Below, in pieces: positions 1 to 8,077 of a DNA stretch of 64,000 nucleotides (within the stretch, counting starts at the first letter, position 1; each line of letters opens with the position of its first letter). Both the position numbers and the translations under genes were made by a program. The stretch spans positions 62,001 through 126,000 of the forward strand of contig CAMUYQ010000008.1 of assembly GCA_947165025.1 (NCBI GenBank), read 5' to 3'. This DNA is from an uncultured Lachnospiraceae bacterium. Lineage in GTDB: Bacteria; Bacillota; Clostridia; Lachnospirales; Lachnospiraceae. Under the pieces are notes generated by a model. It searched no databases, was not told where the DNA came from, and worked only from the letters and a program-made list of their open reading frames with translations.

Positions 1-1061
1 TCAAACGTCTGGTACGGATGATGCATCAGTATGTCATGCATCCTGATCGATTCGAATATGTCATTACCATCGCTTATCTCAGGTACCGCCTTCGGAACGT
101 GCAATGCGGTCTTTAAGTGATCAAACCCGTCAAGCGAATACATCTTCATCAAAAATGTCAGATCTATCGGACCTGCTATCCTGTATATGTTGTCCTCGCC
201 AACCGACAGTTCCTTCTTAAGTATCTTCATGAGAGCGGGATCGATATCATCGGCAACCTCGAGCCTGATGACTTCTCCCCACTGTCTTCTCTTGATCTGT
301 CTCTCTATCTCCTTCAGAAGGTCTGCCGCCTCTTCCTCATCTATCGTAAGGTCGGCGTTTCTCATTATCCTGTACGGATAAGCGCATACGACGTCATAGT
401 TCAGAAAGAGCTTAGGCATGTTGCGCTCTATGACCTCTTCGAGCAGGATGAACGAACGCGGTCCCGGCTTATCGTCACTATTCTTTATCTCAACGATACG
501 GTCAAGTCCTCCGGGAACCTGTACGGTCGCAAAATCATGCTCATCCTCACCCTTCTTGCTTATAAGTGCTCCTATGTTAAGCGTCTTGTTGCGGACAAGC
601 GGGAACGGCCTTGAAGAATCAACAGCCATCGGAGTCAGCACCGGATACACTTCCTCCTCAAAATATCTGTCAACATACGCAGCCTGCTCATCAGTCAGTT
701 CCTCATGCTTCGTGATCAGATTGATACCCTCGGATTCCATGAGCGGCAGCAGTGTATGCATCAGCACAAAATACTGCATGTCGACAAGATCATGCGTCTT
801 GTCGGCTATCGCATCGAGCTGTTCGTCTATCGTCATGCCGGCGATATCGCGTTTGCTGTACTTTGCGTGCTGCATATCGATGAGAGATGCAACCCTTACC
901 ATGAAGAATTCATCCAGGTTCGAAGCGGTTATCGACAGAAACTTCAGCCTCTCCATAAGCGGATTGGACGTGTCGGTCGCCTCTCCGAGAACCCTCTCGT
1001 CAAACATGAGCCACGACAGTTCCCTGTTCACATAGTAGTCTCTTTTTCCAAAATCACTCAT
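1..1061 (-). CDS. ppk: Polyphosphate kinase 1 (N-terminal part, cut by window edge)
   Basis: PPK1 makes polyphosphate from the gamma-phosphate of ATP, reversibly, in the cytoplasm. About 353 N-terminal residues are present. The protein opens MSDFGKRDYYVNRELSWLMF, followed by NLDEFFMVRVASL, which is the family's N-terminal signature. At the window edge it reads VPEISDGNDIFESIRMHDIL and then MHHPYQTF, the conserved segment before the catalytic core. The catalytic histidines lie outside the window. The ATG at 1061 sits 5 nt after the stop of the exopolyphosphatase gene, so the two are almost certainly co-transcribed and translationally linked. Synthesis and degradation of polyphosphate are therefore encoded in one operon. 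Confidence 0.95.
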   Translation of the reverse strand, partial: MSDFGKRDYYVNRELSWLMFDERVLGEATDTSNPLMERLKFLSITASNLDEFFMVRVASLIDMQHAKYSKRDIAGMTIDEQLDAIADKTHDLVDMQYFVLMHTLLPLMESEGINLITKHEELTDEQAAYVDRYFEEEVYPVLTPMAVDSSRPFPLVRNKTLNIGALISKKGEDEHDFATVQVPGGLDRIVEIKNSDDKPGPRSFILLEEVIERNMPKLFLNYDVVCAYPYRIMRNADLTIDEEEAADLLKEIERQIKRRQWGEVIRLEVADDIDPALMKILKKELSVGEDNIYRIAGPIDLTFLMKMYSLDGFDHLKTALHVPKAVPEISDGNDIFESIRMHDILMHHPYQTF

Positions 1062-1066
1062 ACACT

Positions 1067-2599
1067 TTACCTTCGTTTGTATTTAAGCACCGGCTTTACC
1101 GAGAACACTTCTTCAAAAAGTGATGCCTTCCTGTAGAAGAATCCCTGCTCCAGATCGATATCATCCACCGTATATACACTGACTGAGAGTTCATCGCCCT
1201 TGACCGCAAATCTGACGTCGTTCACTTTCGTCCTGTAGCTTCTGCACACACCATCGGCGATCCTGAAAAGTGCAGACAGCTTTGCTATCTTCAGATAAGT
1301 ATTTCTGTCAATAAGCGAGGTCGCTGCGATCTCGTCAAAGTATTTGAACTTGACCTTGTTGAACCTGACAATGTTTGCGACTATCTGTCTCTCGGTATGG
1401 GACAGTCCTATCATCTCGGTCGCCATGATGATGTCATATCCGCACTCCGCACCGGCTTCAATGCTGACATATCTTCCGCAGTCGTTGAGAAGTGCCGCGA
1501 TACGCAGAAGGAGCTTGTCGCGCTTTCCCATTCCGTGTATCTTGCGCGTGTCATCAAACAGGTCACACGCAACACGCTCTATCAGTTCGTTTCTTTCCTC
1601 ATTCCCCTGATACCGCCTGGACATTGCCTTCGCGCACGCTACTATATCGTTTTCAAAATCATGCCGGTAGTGTACGAGCTTTTCCTTCTCGGCATATTCG
1701 TATGCCATACCGTCGCAGAGCGATACACCCGGCGACCAGATGTTTTCCGCTTTCGTGATCTTGATGATCCTGGCAACGAGCGTCAGCGCCGGAAGAAGGA
1801 GCGGTACGGTCTCTTCGTTGATACCGTACTTCTTTGCGATATCACTGTTGGGCATTGTCTTTATGGATGAGTACAGCTGTTTGAAAGAATCAGCCGTAAA
1901 TGACCTGTCACGCGATCCAGTATGATAAAGCATCACGGAAACGTAATCGTCTATCAGTATAAGGTTTTTGATCGTGCGTCCCTTCAGGTAGAGCTTTTTG
2001 AACACCTGAAGCTGGTTGTCGATCAGTTCCTTGAGGATCCCTTCAATATCCCTTGTCTTCGGTGCAAGTGTTGCAAGCATATCCATGGCACGAAGCACAC
2101 CGAGCCTGATGTTCTGTGTCGTCACAAGTGCCTCGTTGTCAAAAAGGGACAGCTGGATACTGCCGCCTCCGATATCAGCGATCGCACATCCTTCCCTTAT
2201 AAACTCGTCAAACCTTGAACCCTTTATCGCGGCAGCCTTGTAATGAAGGAAACGCTGCTCGGAATTGGACAGAACGTCAAGCCTTATTCCGGTCCTCAGT
2301 TTTATCTGTTCGATCAGTATCTGCGTGTTCTTTGTCTCACGTATCGCACTCGTTCCGTAGGCCTTGTAATCATCGACTTTGTAAGAGCGCATTATCGACG
2401 CAAAGTCAGACAGAACATAGCACAGTTCATCCATGTGATCCGTGCCTATGATCCCTCTCTGATAAGTTTCGGTGCCCAGTTCTATCGAGTGACGGATGCT
2501 GTCGATCTCTTTCATGCTGCCTTTATTGTTGAACTCGAATATCTTCATCCCAAGTTCGTAAGATCCGACATCGATCGCGGCAAATGTACGGACTGCCAT
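1067..2599 (-). CDS. ppx: Ppx/GppA exopolyphosphatase with C-terminal HD-like domain
   Basis: Predicted to hydrolyse polyphosphate and/or pppGpp. 510 residues. The N-terminal half is an actin-fold Ppx/GppA phosphatase: AAIDVGSYELGMKI near residue 7 (phosphate loop 1), YGTSAIRETKN near 83, and AIADIGGGSIQLSLF near 140 (phosphate loop 2). The C-terminal part, about residues 320-500, is helical and resembles the HD-type C-domain of long Ppx proteins (LLLRIAALLNDCGRYVS, LSHTERQIVANIVRF). The start has a clear GGGAGG ribosome site 5 nt upstream. It lies 1 nt after the DUF815 ATPase and 5 nt before ppk. Whether polyphosphate or guanosine pentaphosphate is preferred cannot be read from the sequence. 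Confidence 0.92.
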   Translation of the reverse strand: MAVRTFAAIDVGSYELGMKIFEFNNKGSMKEIDSIRHSIELGTETYQRGIIGTDHMDELCYVLSDFASIMRSYKVDDYKAYGTSAIRETKNTQILIEQIKLRTGIRLDVLSNSEQRFLHYKAAAIKGSRFDEFIREGCAIADIGGGSIQLSLFDNEALVTTQNIRLGVLRAMDMLATLAPKTRDIEGILKELIDNQLQVFKKLYLKGRTIKNLILIDDYVSVMLYHTGSRDRSFTADSFKQLYSSIKTMPNSDIAKKYGINEETVPLLLPALTLVARIIKITKAENIWSPGVSLCDGMAYEYAEKEKLVHYRHDFENDIVACAKAMSRRYQGNEERNELIERVACDLFDDTRKIHGMGKRDKLLLRIAALLNDCGRYVSIEAGAECGYDIIMATEMIGLSHTERQIVANIVRFNKVKFKYFDEIAATSLIDRNTYLKIAKLSALFRIADGVCRSYRTKVNDVRFAVKGDELSVSVYTVDDIDLEQGFFYRKASLFEEVFSVKPVLKYKRR

Positions 2600-2600
2600 C

Positions 2601-3887
2601 TCAACCTCCCTGCAAACCGAGTAAATGATCTATAAACTGCTGTGCCGTCCTGCCGGACAGACCGCCGTGCGAAAGCTCCCATCTGTTCGCTTCAAGAAGG
2701 AGTTCATCCTCACTCATCGTCACATGATATCTGTCGGCAAGCGTCTTTACTATGTTCTCAAACTGCTTCTTATCCGGACGTGAAAAGAATATCGTCTCAC
2801 CGAATCTGTATGAAAGCGACAGCTTTTCCTGAACCGTATCATTCGTATGAAGATCGTCATTCCTGTCTTCTTTGTCCGAATGCTTCTCCCTGACGATATG
2901 CCGCCTGTTGCTCGTCGCATATATAAGTATGTTATCCGGCTTCTTCTCAAGTCCGCCTTCGATCACGGCCTTGAGATATTTGTACTCCGTCTCAAAATCC
3001 TCGAACGACAGATCATCCATGTAAATGATGAACCTGTAATTGCGGTTCTTGATCTGTGCGATGATCTCGAGAAGATCCCTGAACTGGTGCTTGTAGACCT
3101 CGATCATTCGAAGTCCCTTATCGTAATATCTGTTAAGGATACCTTTGACGCTCGATGATTTTCCGGTACCGGCGTCTCCGAACAGAAGGCAGTTGTTGCA
3201 CGGCCTGCCTTCGACAAACGCTTCCGTGTTGTCGCACAGCTTCTTCTTGGCGCTCTCGTATCCGACAAGATCCTCAAGATATACATGCGTGATGTTCGTG
3301 ATAGGCTCTATCACAACACCTTCTTCGGTGTGATCTACCCTGAACGCTTTGTGAAGTCCGAACTTTCCGACTCCGTATGACCCATAAAAGCGTGCTGTTA
3401 TACGGGCAAACTCTTCATCCGATCCGGCCTTTGCAAGCGCATCCCGAAGCGTCAGTATATTGTCGCGTATACGGCTGTTGAACATCCTGGACTTCTCATC
3501 GACGGCCTTATAATTTTCGATCAGTTTTGCAAAAGATGTTCCGCATTTTCTGTCAAACGCATAAAGATCGGTCGCAAACAGTTTTCTGAACACGGCAAGA
3601 TCACAAAGCGCGAGGTCATTTATCGAACCGGCAACTTCTCCTCTCATCTCGCATGACATTGAAAACGCATTCTCATTGTTCGCGATCAGATATGCAAGAT
3701 ATGCCTGCCATATGTTCCCGCTGTATCCGTGGCTGACCGCCAGTTCTGCAAGGGACCCCGCAAACCGGTTCATGGTAAGCTTCAGTGCGGCTTCATCGCC
3801 GCCTGTACTGTCTTCGATATCATATGCCGTATCAAGTATGTCTTCATGTCTGAAGTCCCTGTACAGTATCATCCTGTGATCACTCAT
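2601..3887 (-). CDS. DUF815 family AAA+ ATPase
   Basis: 428-residue P-loop ATPase of the DUF815 family, molecular role unknown. The Walker A is FGDAGTGKSSSVKG near residue 237 and the Walker B is RFIIYMDDLSFE near 290. A sensor-1-like segment (ILIYATSNRRH) and a C-terminal lid with LSYRFGETIFF follow. The N-terminal 200 residues are helical and specific to the family. The start overlaps the chorismate mutase stop by 8 nt and the stop lies 1 nt before the ppx start, giving a tight operon. The family is widespread in Clostridia. Linkage to polyphosphate genes is seen here, but a functional link is only inferred. Confidence 0.88.
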   Translation of the reverse strand: MSDHRMILYRDFRHEDILDTAYDIEDSTGGDEAALKLTMNRFAGSLAELAVSHGYSGNIWQAYLAYLIANNENAFSMSCEMRGEVAGSINDLALCDLAVFRKLFATDLYAFDRKCGTSFAKLIENYKAVDEKSRMFNSRIRDNILTLRDALAKAGSDEEFARITARFYGSYGVGKFGLHKAFRVDHTEEGVVIEPITNITHVYLEDLVGYESAKKKLCDNTEAFVEGRPCNNCLLFGDAGTGKSSSVKGILNRYYDKGLRMIEVYKHQFRDLLEIIAQIKNRNYRFIIYMDDLSFEDFETEYKYLKAVIEGGLEKKPDNILIYATSNRRHIVREKHSDKEDRNDDLHTNDTVQEKLSLSYRFGETIFFSRPDKKQFENIVKTLADRYHVTMSEDELLLEANRWELSHGGLSGRTAQQFIDHLLGLQGG

Positions 3888-4245
3888 CCGTTTCTTTCAG
3901 CCCTCCGAGCATTTCAAGGTTTATCTCAACAGGCTCACCGTCCCAGTTAAAATCATCATAATCACCATCGGACACGCCCGCCATCTCTTCCTGAAATTCC
4001 CTGCTTGCCTGCATCAGGGTGATGAACAGCTGTGCTGCGCCATCCGCATATCTGCGATTTGTGACCGATGCGAAAACGTCGTCAAGCTTCGCATCTTCCC
4101 TTGCCGCATCGTATACGGGGAGGTTGTTCTCCATCTTGTATTCTCCAATGGCTTTGACAACATCCATCCTCTCTTCATAAAGCTTCAGGATCTGCTTGTC
4201 TATCCTGTCTATCTGTTCACGGAGCTTCTTCATATCGGCTGCCAT
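3880..4245 (-). CDS. Chorismate mutase, AroQ type
   Basis: 121 residues, matching the size of a stand-alone AroQ chorismate mutase, which converts chorismate to prephenate for phenylalanine and tyrosine. The N-terminal helix KKLREQIDRIDKQILKLYEERMDVV carries the family pattern (R-x2-ID-x2-D-x2-I-x2-L-x2-R-M). KAIGEYKMENNLPVYDAAREDAKL supplies the conserved Lys and the R-E segment. A helix near residue 75 (AAQLFITLMQASREFQEEM) completes the bundle. The C-terminal 25 residues are acidic and not conserved. A GGAGG site precedes the ATG. First gene of the polyphosphate operon. An aromatic-pathway enzyme is an unusual leader for it, and no other aromatic gene is adjacent. Confidence 0.9.
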   Translation of the reverse strand: MAADMKKLREQIDRIDKQILKLYEERMDVVKAIGEYKMENNLPVYDAAREDAKLDDVFASVTNRRYADGAAQLFITLMQASREFQEEMAGVSDGDYDDFNWDGEPVEINLEMLGGLKETDE

Positions 4246-4278
4246 TTCACACCTCCGGGGGGTATAGTTTTCCCATAT

Positions 4279-4287
4279 AGTATATCA
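4279..4287 (-). promoter_or_regulatory. Extended -10 promoter for the chorismate mutase-ppk operon
   Basis: Read on the minus strand this is TGA-TATACT, an extended -10, followed by a leader of about 27 nt to the GGAGG site of the chorismate mutase gene. No good -35 is visible at 17 nt, as expected for extended -10 promoters. It faces away from the promoter of the zinc-ribbon gene, so the 122-bp gap at 4246-4367 is a divergent promoter region. Confidence 0.55.
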
Positions 4288-4297
4288 TATAAAAACA

Positions 4298-4326
4298 TTG
4301 TTTTCTTTCACTAAAAATGATAAAAT
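4298..4326 (+). promoter_or_regulatory. Sigma-A type promoter of the zinc-ribbon membrane gene
   Basis: TTGTTT at 4298-4303 and TAAAAT at 4321-4326 are separated by 17 nt, with an extended TGA immediately before the -10. An AAGGAGG ribosome site follows at 4353-4359, 8 nt before the ATG at 4368. Confidence 0.6.
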
Positions 4327-4367
4327 AACACTTAGTTTTACATATTATATTTAAGGAGGTTTCAGTT

Positions 4368-4811
4368 ATGGCATTTTGTTCAAATTGCGGTAAGGAAATT
4401 CCCGAAGGGTCAACTGCCTGCCCGGCATGCGGTGCTGCTTTTTCACCCAATACCGTTCCCGCAGGTCCCTGGGATCATACATCCGAATTCGAAGCACAGG
4501 ACATCTCCGATAACAAGGTATATGCTCTTTCGGCATATCTGTTCTCATTCATAGGAATAATCCTGTGCCACCTTCTTGCGAAGGATTCACCTTATGCACA
4601 GTTCCATGCTCGCGAAGCACTCAAGCTTGATGTTACGACTGTTGTCATTTATCTTCTCGCGGTTTTCTTCTGCTGGACATGCATCGGTCTGGTCGCAGGA
4701 ATCATTCTTATCGTTATCCTGTTCGTTGTAAGGATCATCTCTTTCATCCAGGTATGCAAGGGACAGGCAAAAGAGCCCTGGCTCATCCGCTCCATCGGAG
4801 CTCTTCACTGA
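4368..4811 (+). CDS. Zinc-ribbon membrane protein (DUF4870-like)
   Basis: 147 residues, function unknown. An N-terminal zinc ribbon (CSNCGKEIPEGSTACPACG, two CxxC pairs) is followed by a short linker. A membrane region from about residue 45 has a first helix at SAYLFSFIGIILCHLL, the loop YAQFHAREAL, and two further hydrophobic stretches. The loop (QFHAREAL, like QFHA/NQ in DUF4870) and the layout match small DUF4870/Tic20-like membrane proteins. It is expressed alone, from its own promoter, and ends in a strong bidirectional terminator. Confidence 0.8.
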   Translation: MAFCSNCGKEIPEGSTACPACGAAFSPNTVPAGPWDHTSEFEAQDISDNKVYALSAYLFSFIGIILCHLLAKDSPYAQFHAREALKLDVTTVVIYLLAVFFCWTCIGLVAGIILIVILFVVRIISFIQVCKGQAKEPWLIRSIGALH

Positions 4812-4830
4812 TCATATACGGTCAGATACA

Positions 4831-4867
4831 GAAAGCACCTGCCATATCAGATATGGCAGGTGCTTTC
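4831..4867. terminator. Bidirectional terminator, 17-bp perfect stem
   Basis: A perfect 17-bp inverted repeat (4831-4847 against 4851-4867) with a 3-nt loop, flanked by a short T-run at 4868-4871 on + and an A-rich start on the other side. It lies between the convergent stops of the zinc-ribbon gene (4811) and the HD-GYP gene (4880) and can serve both. Confidence 0.85.
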
Positions 4868-4879
4868 TTTTATACCCGG

Positions 4880-7273
4880 TTACTGTCTGATCCTGATATC
4901 GGTCAGTGCACACTGATCACCCGTCAGGCAGACATATACGTCCTTCTCTCCGTCGGTGATGGTAAGCTCATCTCTGATATATACACCGAAGTTTTCCGTC
5001 ACGAGAACGATCCTGTCACCCTTGCGCTCAAATTCGACCGAACACTCCAGACCCTTTTTGTTCTCGGCTTTCCATGCATCCCATCCCTCAAAATCATCAC
5101 GGATGTTGACGAACATTTTATTGTCGGCACGTCCCGCTGCTTCCCAGTTTTCACCGTCAAGGCGGACAAGCGCATATTCTTTGTAGTTATCTCCGTCCAC
5201 CATACCGTTATTGGAATGATACAGCACGATGAATGCGGTATGCCATATGAGTCTCGCGGTCGGAAGACTCATCGTGTGGAACTTTATCTCCAGCCCGTCC
5301 GTTACAGGTATACCGTCAGTTGCTTTAAGCCTGTATCCGTTTATCTGGATGTTCGGAACATCGCCTTCAAGCCTGTCAATAAAGCTGACCTCATCGGCGA
5401 TCCTTACGATATAGTCATCATTTACCGGCTCCTCATCCCTATCTATCGCAACATCGCTTATATGGCAATGCTCGCCCGTAAGTCCGATGTATCCGTATCT
5501 GACGCTGTCAGGAAGCGCAACGGTGACTTCAGCGACCTTCTCTGCGCTCTTTATCCTGACAAGTATATGATCCTTGATCTTGACAGCCTCAACTTCGTAA
5601 ACGGTCTCATCGGGATCGGAAGATGCATTTGCAAGCTCCGGGATTCCGGGCAGTATATCCGTCTTGATCTTTCTGGCACCGTTAGCGACGGCATGACCGT
5701 CAAACCAGATCTCACAATACTCGAAGTAATTCAGTTCCTCCATCGTTCTCTCTTCATCATGGACACGTCCGTCAAGCGAATCAAACAGGATCAAGGTCGG
5801 GATGTATTTAAGATCCGGTGTGCTGTCTTTGCTCTTTGACCTCAGCCGGATATGGGTCATGTTCTGTAATATCACGATACCTTCGGATATCGCACTCCTG
5901 TACTCACCGCATTCAAGCTCGTTCTTACCCGCAAGTTCCTTGACCTCCTGTTTTTCCTTCATCCTGAACTCACCGTCGATATCGATAAGATGAAGCATGA
6001 TCTTTGCAAACTTCGGGTCAAACTGCGTTCCCGTACCTGTAACTATCTCCTCACGTACGATCTGCTGCTGCTTCGCCTCCCTGTAGCTTCTGTTTGATGT
6101 CATTGCATCATATGCATCGGCTACGGCGATAATCCTTGCGATCTCGGGGATGTCGTCCCCCTTGAGCCTTCCGGGATAACCCTTTCCGTCATATCTTTCA
6201 TGATGATGCTTTGCCGCAATGCTCAGGTAAGGATAGTCGACTATACTGGACAGGATGTCGGCTCCGTACACGGAATGATTTTTGATAACATCATATTCTT
6301 CGGGTGTGAGCTTTCCCTTCTTGTGGATCACAACATCGGGGATCTCAAGCTTTCCGACGTCATGAAGGAGTCCCGCATAGTAAACCTCATCGCATTCCTC
6401 AACCGTCTTGCCGGCAGTTTCGGCGATCATTCTCGAGTACTGCGCCACTCTTGCCGAATGCCCCGATGAGTACTCATCCTTCGCATCTATCGCATTGACA
6501 AACGCAGTTGCAGTCTGTTCGAACAGGCGCTGTGCAAGCTTTGTCTGGCCTTTCAGGAATTCTCTTTCGATATCGGCCGCGATCTCTATCTTGTCGTTCA
6601 GGTCAAGGTATGAAAAAACATACAGCATCATCGACACGAGAACAATGACCATGTTCGTAAGAGAGATACCGTATGCGAATACCTGAATAACAGCCGCAGC
6701 TATCGGAGCGAATATGAACAGAACAAGAGATATGTATATCTTTTTTGAAAAAGATATACGGAACTGATAAATGACCGTGAACATGATGATCATGGAAAGT
6801 ATCGGGATTATGTGACTGATCAGAAATCCGTCAGCCCTGTGATACTTATTCGTCTCGTCAAACGTGTAGTACAGGCCTGTAAAATGTGCTATCACAGCCA
6901 TCGCCATACCCGTTACCGCCAGAGCGAATGTGAATTTTGTCCTTTTGGGGAGCACTTCCTGTTTCCCCTCTACCTTCAGAAGATCACATATATACAGATT
7001 TAACGCGAATACCGATGCCGATGTCATAAAGAACACAAGGAAATTGCTGAGTCTTACCATAATGTACCCTGTGTGCGAAGGGTCACCTGCATACACGTAA
7101 GCAAGCCTGTCAAACCCGACGAGTATCATCGCAAAAAGTTCAACGAGTATCAGTATCCGTTTTCTTCTGGGTGACATCGCCTTCGTGATCAGAAGCATGA
7201 CGATCATCGCCGCGCATATTCCCGTAAAGGCTTCCATTACATTAAGCTGATATGTGTGCAGAAATTCCATCAT
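4880..7273 (-). CDS. Membrane HD-GYP phosphodiesterase with C-terminal beta-sandwich repeats
   Basis: 797 residues. Residues 1-225 are hydrophobic with about seven membrane helices, a sensory module. The HD-GYP domain (about 255-420) has the full signature: SGHSARVAQYSRMIAE, LLHDVGKLEIPD near 300, then HHERYDGKGYPGRLKG and ADAYDAMTSNRSYR. It is thus predicted to hydrolyse cyclic di-GMP. The C-terminal 320 residues are unusual: two successive beta-rich units end in near-identical segments, LTGEHCHISDVAI and LTGDQCALTDIRI, suggesting tandem jelly-roll-like domains on the cytoplasmic side. Starts at an ATG-ATG pair behind AGGGGAAAC. Last gene of the signalling block and probably co-transcribed with the regulator 22 nt upstream. 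Confidence 0.88.
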   Translation of the reverse strand: MMEFLHTYQLNVMEAFTGICAAMIVMLLITKAMSPRRKRILILVELFAMILVGFDRLAYVYAGDPSHTGYIMVRLSNFLVFFMTSASVFALNLYICDLLKVEGKQEVLPKRTKFTFALAVTGMAMAVIAHFTGLYYTFDETNKYHRADGFLISHIIPILSMIIMFTVIYQFRISFSKKIYISLVLFIFAPIAAAVIQVFAYGISLTNMVIVLVSMMLYVFSYLDLNDKIEIAADIEREFLKGQTKLAQRLFEQTATAFVNAIDAKDEYSSGHSARVAQYSRMIAETAGKTVEECDEVYYAGLLHDVGKLEIPDVVIHKKGKLTPEEYDVIKNHSVYGADILSSIVDYPYLSIAAKHHHERYDGKGYPGRLKGDDIPEIARIIAVADAYDAMTSNRSYREAKQQQIVREEIVTGTGTQFDPKFAKIMLHLIDIDGEFRMKEKQEVKELAGKNELECGEYRSAISEGIVILQNMTHIRLRSKSKDSTPDLKYIPTLILFDSLDGRVHDEERTMEELNYFEYCEIWFDGHAVANGARKIKTDILPGIPELANASSDPDETVYEVEAVKIKDHILVRIKSAEKVAEVTVALPDSVRYGYIGLTGEHCHISDVAIDRDEEPVNDDYIVRIADEVSFIDRLEGDVPNIQINGYRLKATDGIPVTDGLEIKFHTMSLPTARLIWHTAFIVLYHSNNGMVDGDNYKEYALVRLDGENWEAAGRADNKMFVNIRDDFEGWDAWKAENKKGLECSVEFERKGDRIVLVTENFGVYIRDELTITDGEKDVYVCLTGDQCALTDIRIRQ

Positions 7274-7295
7274 AATTGTTTCCCCTGTCCGATCC

Positions 7296-8054
7296 CTATT
7301 TATGCAGTATGAAATAATCCTTCAGATTTGCGAGCAGTTCATCTTTGGAAATGTTCTTAAGAAAATAGCCTTCAGGTCGAAGCGCCAGCACCGCCATAAC
7401 GCTTTCCTTGTCTCCTTTTCCCGTCAGGAACATGACCGGAATGTTCCTGGTCTCATCCTCACTCCTTAACATCTCAAGTACCTGCGGGCCCGATGTGACC
7501 GGCATCTCATTGTCCAGAAGTATCAGATCCACTTTGTTCTTGGCGAGCATCTTGATCGCCTGAAGTCCGGAATTGGCCATATACACCTTATACGTTCCCT
7601 TCAGCCAGTCCCTGACAAGCCCGAGAAAGTTCGGATCATCATCAACAATGAGGATGCTCTTTCTGAACTCTCCAGCATCCATCTTCTTAAACATGTCGGT
7701 AACGGAATTAATGTATTCCGCATTGTTCATCGGACGTATGAATGACTTATAGATAAGATCCGTTGACAGGCGGCTCTTGGCATGCTCTATCTCATTCGCG
7801 GAACCGATCAGTATAATCTGTATCCCGTCATCTGTCATCCTGTCAGCAAGAAAACGAAGAACATCGTCTCCGGGTCTTACATCCTCATCCATATAAAGAG
7901 TCACAAGATTTGTTCCGGCCCATTTTTCATTGATCGCGTTAATGCTCCAGTAGGCAAACTCACAGTCTATCCCCGCTTCCGTTGTCTTCTGGATCATGAC
8001 CCGGACAAGAAATGTCTCTTTCTCGCTGATCATCAGAATTCTGTTCTTTTCCAT
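7296..8054 (-). CDS. Two-receiver response regulator without output domain
   Basis: 252 residues. The C-terminal half (about 130-250) is a standard receiver: SILIVDDDPNFLGLVRDWL has the acidic pair, VDLILLDNEMPVTSGPQV the phospho-accepting Asp, VMFLTGKGDKES the Thr and EGYFLKNISK the Lys. The N-terminal half has receiver-like spacing (ILMISEKETFLVRVMIQKT, LVTLYMDEDVRPGDD, IQIILIGSANE, YKSFIRPMNNAEY) but lacks the full acidic pocket, so it looks like a degenerate receiver. There is no DNA-binding or enzymatic output, so it may act as a phosphate relay for the hybrid kinase encoded 23 nt upstream. GGGAGAGG precedes the ATG. Confidence 0.87.
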   Translation of the reverse strand: MEKNRILMISEKETFLVRVMIQKTTEAGIDCEFAYWSINAINEKWAGTNLVTLYMDEDVRPGDDVLRFLADRMTDDGIQIILIGSANEIEHAKSRLSTDLIYKSFIRPMNNAEYINSVTDMFKKMDAGEFRKSILIVDDDPNFLGLVRDWLKGTYKVYMANSGLQAIKMLAKNKVDLILLDNEMPVTSGPQVLEMLRSEDETRNIPVMFLTGKGDKESVMAVLALRPEGYFLKNISKDELLANLKDYFILHK

Positions 8055-8077
8055 GCCCTCTCCCTTTTCGGTTGGTG

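Noticed and set aside
4679-5839. A 386-codon plus-strand open frame opposite the HD-GYP gene
   Set aside because: It is antisense to a gene with clear HD-GYP motifs, has no ribosome site and no protein-like composition. Long antisense frames are common here because of the codon use.
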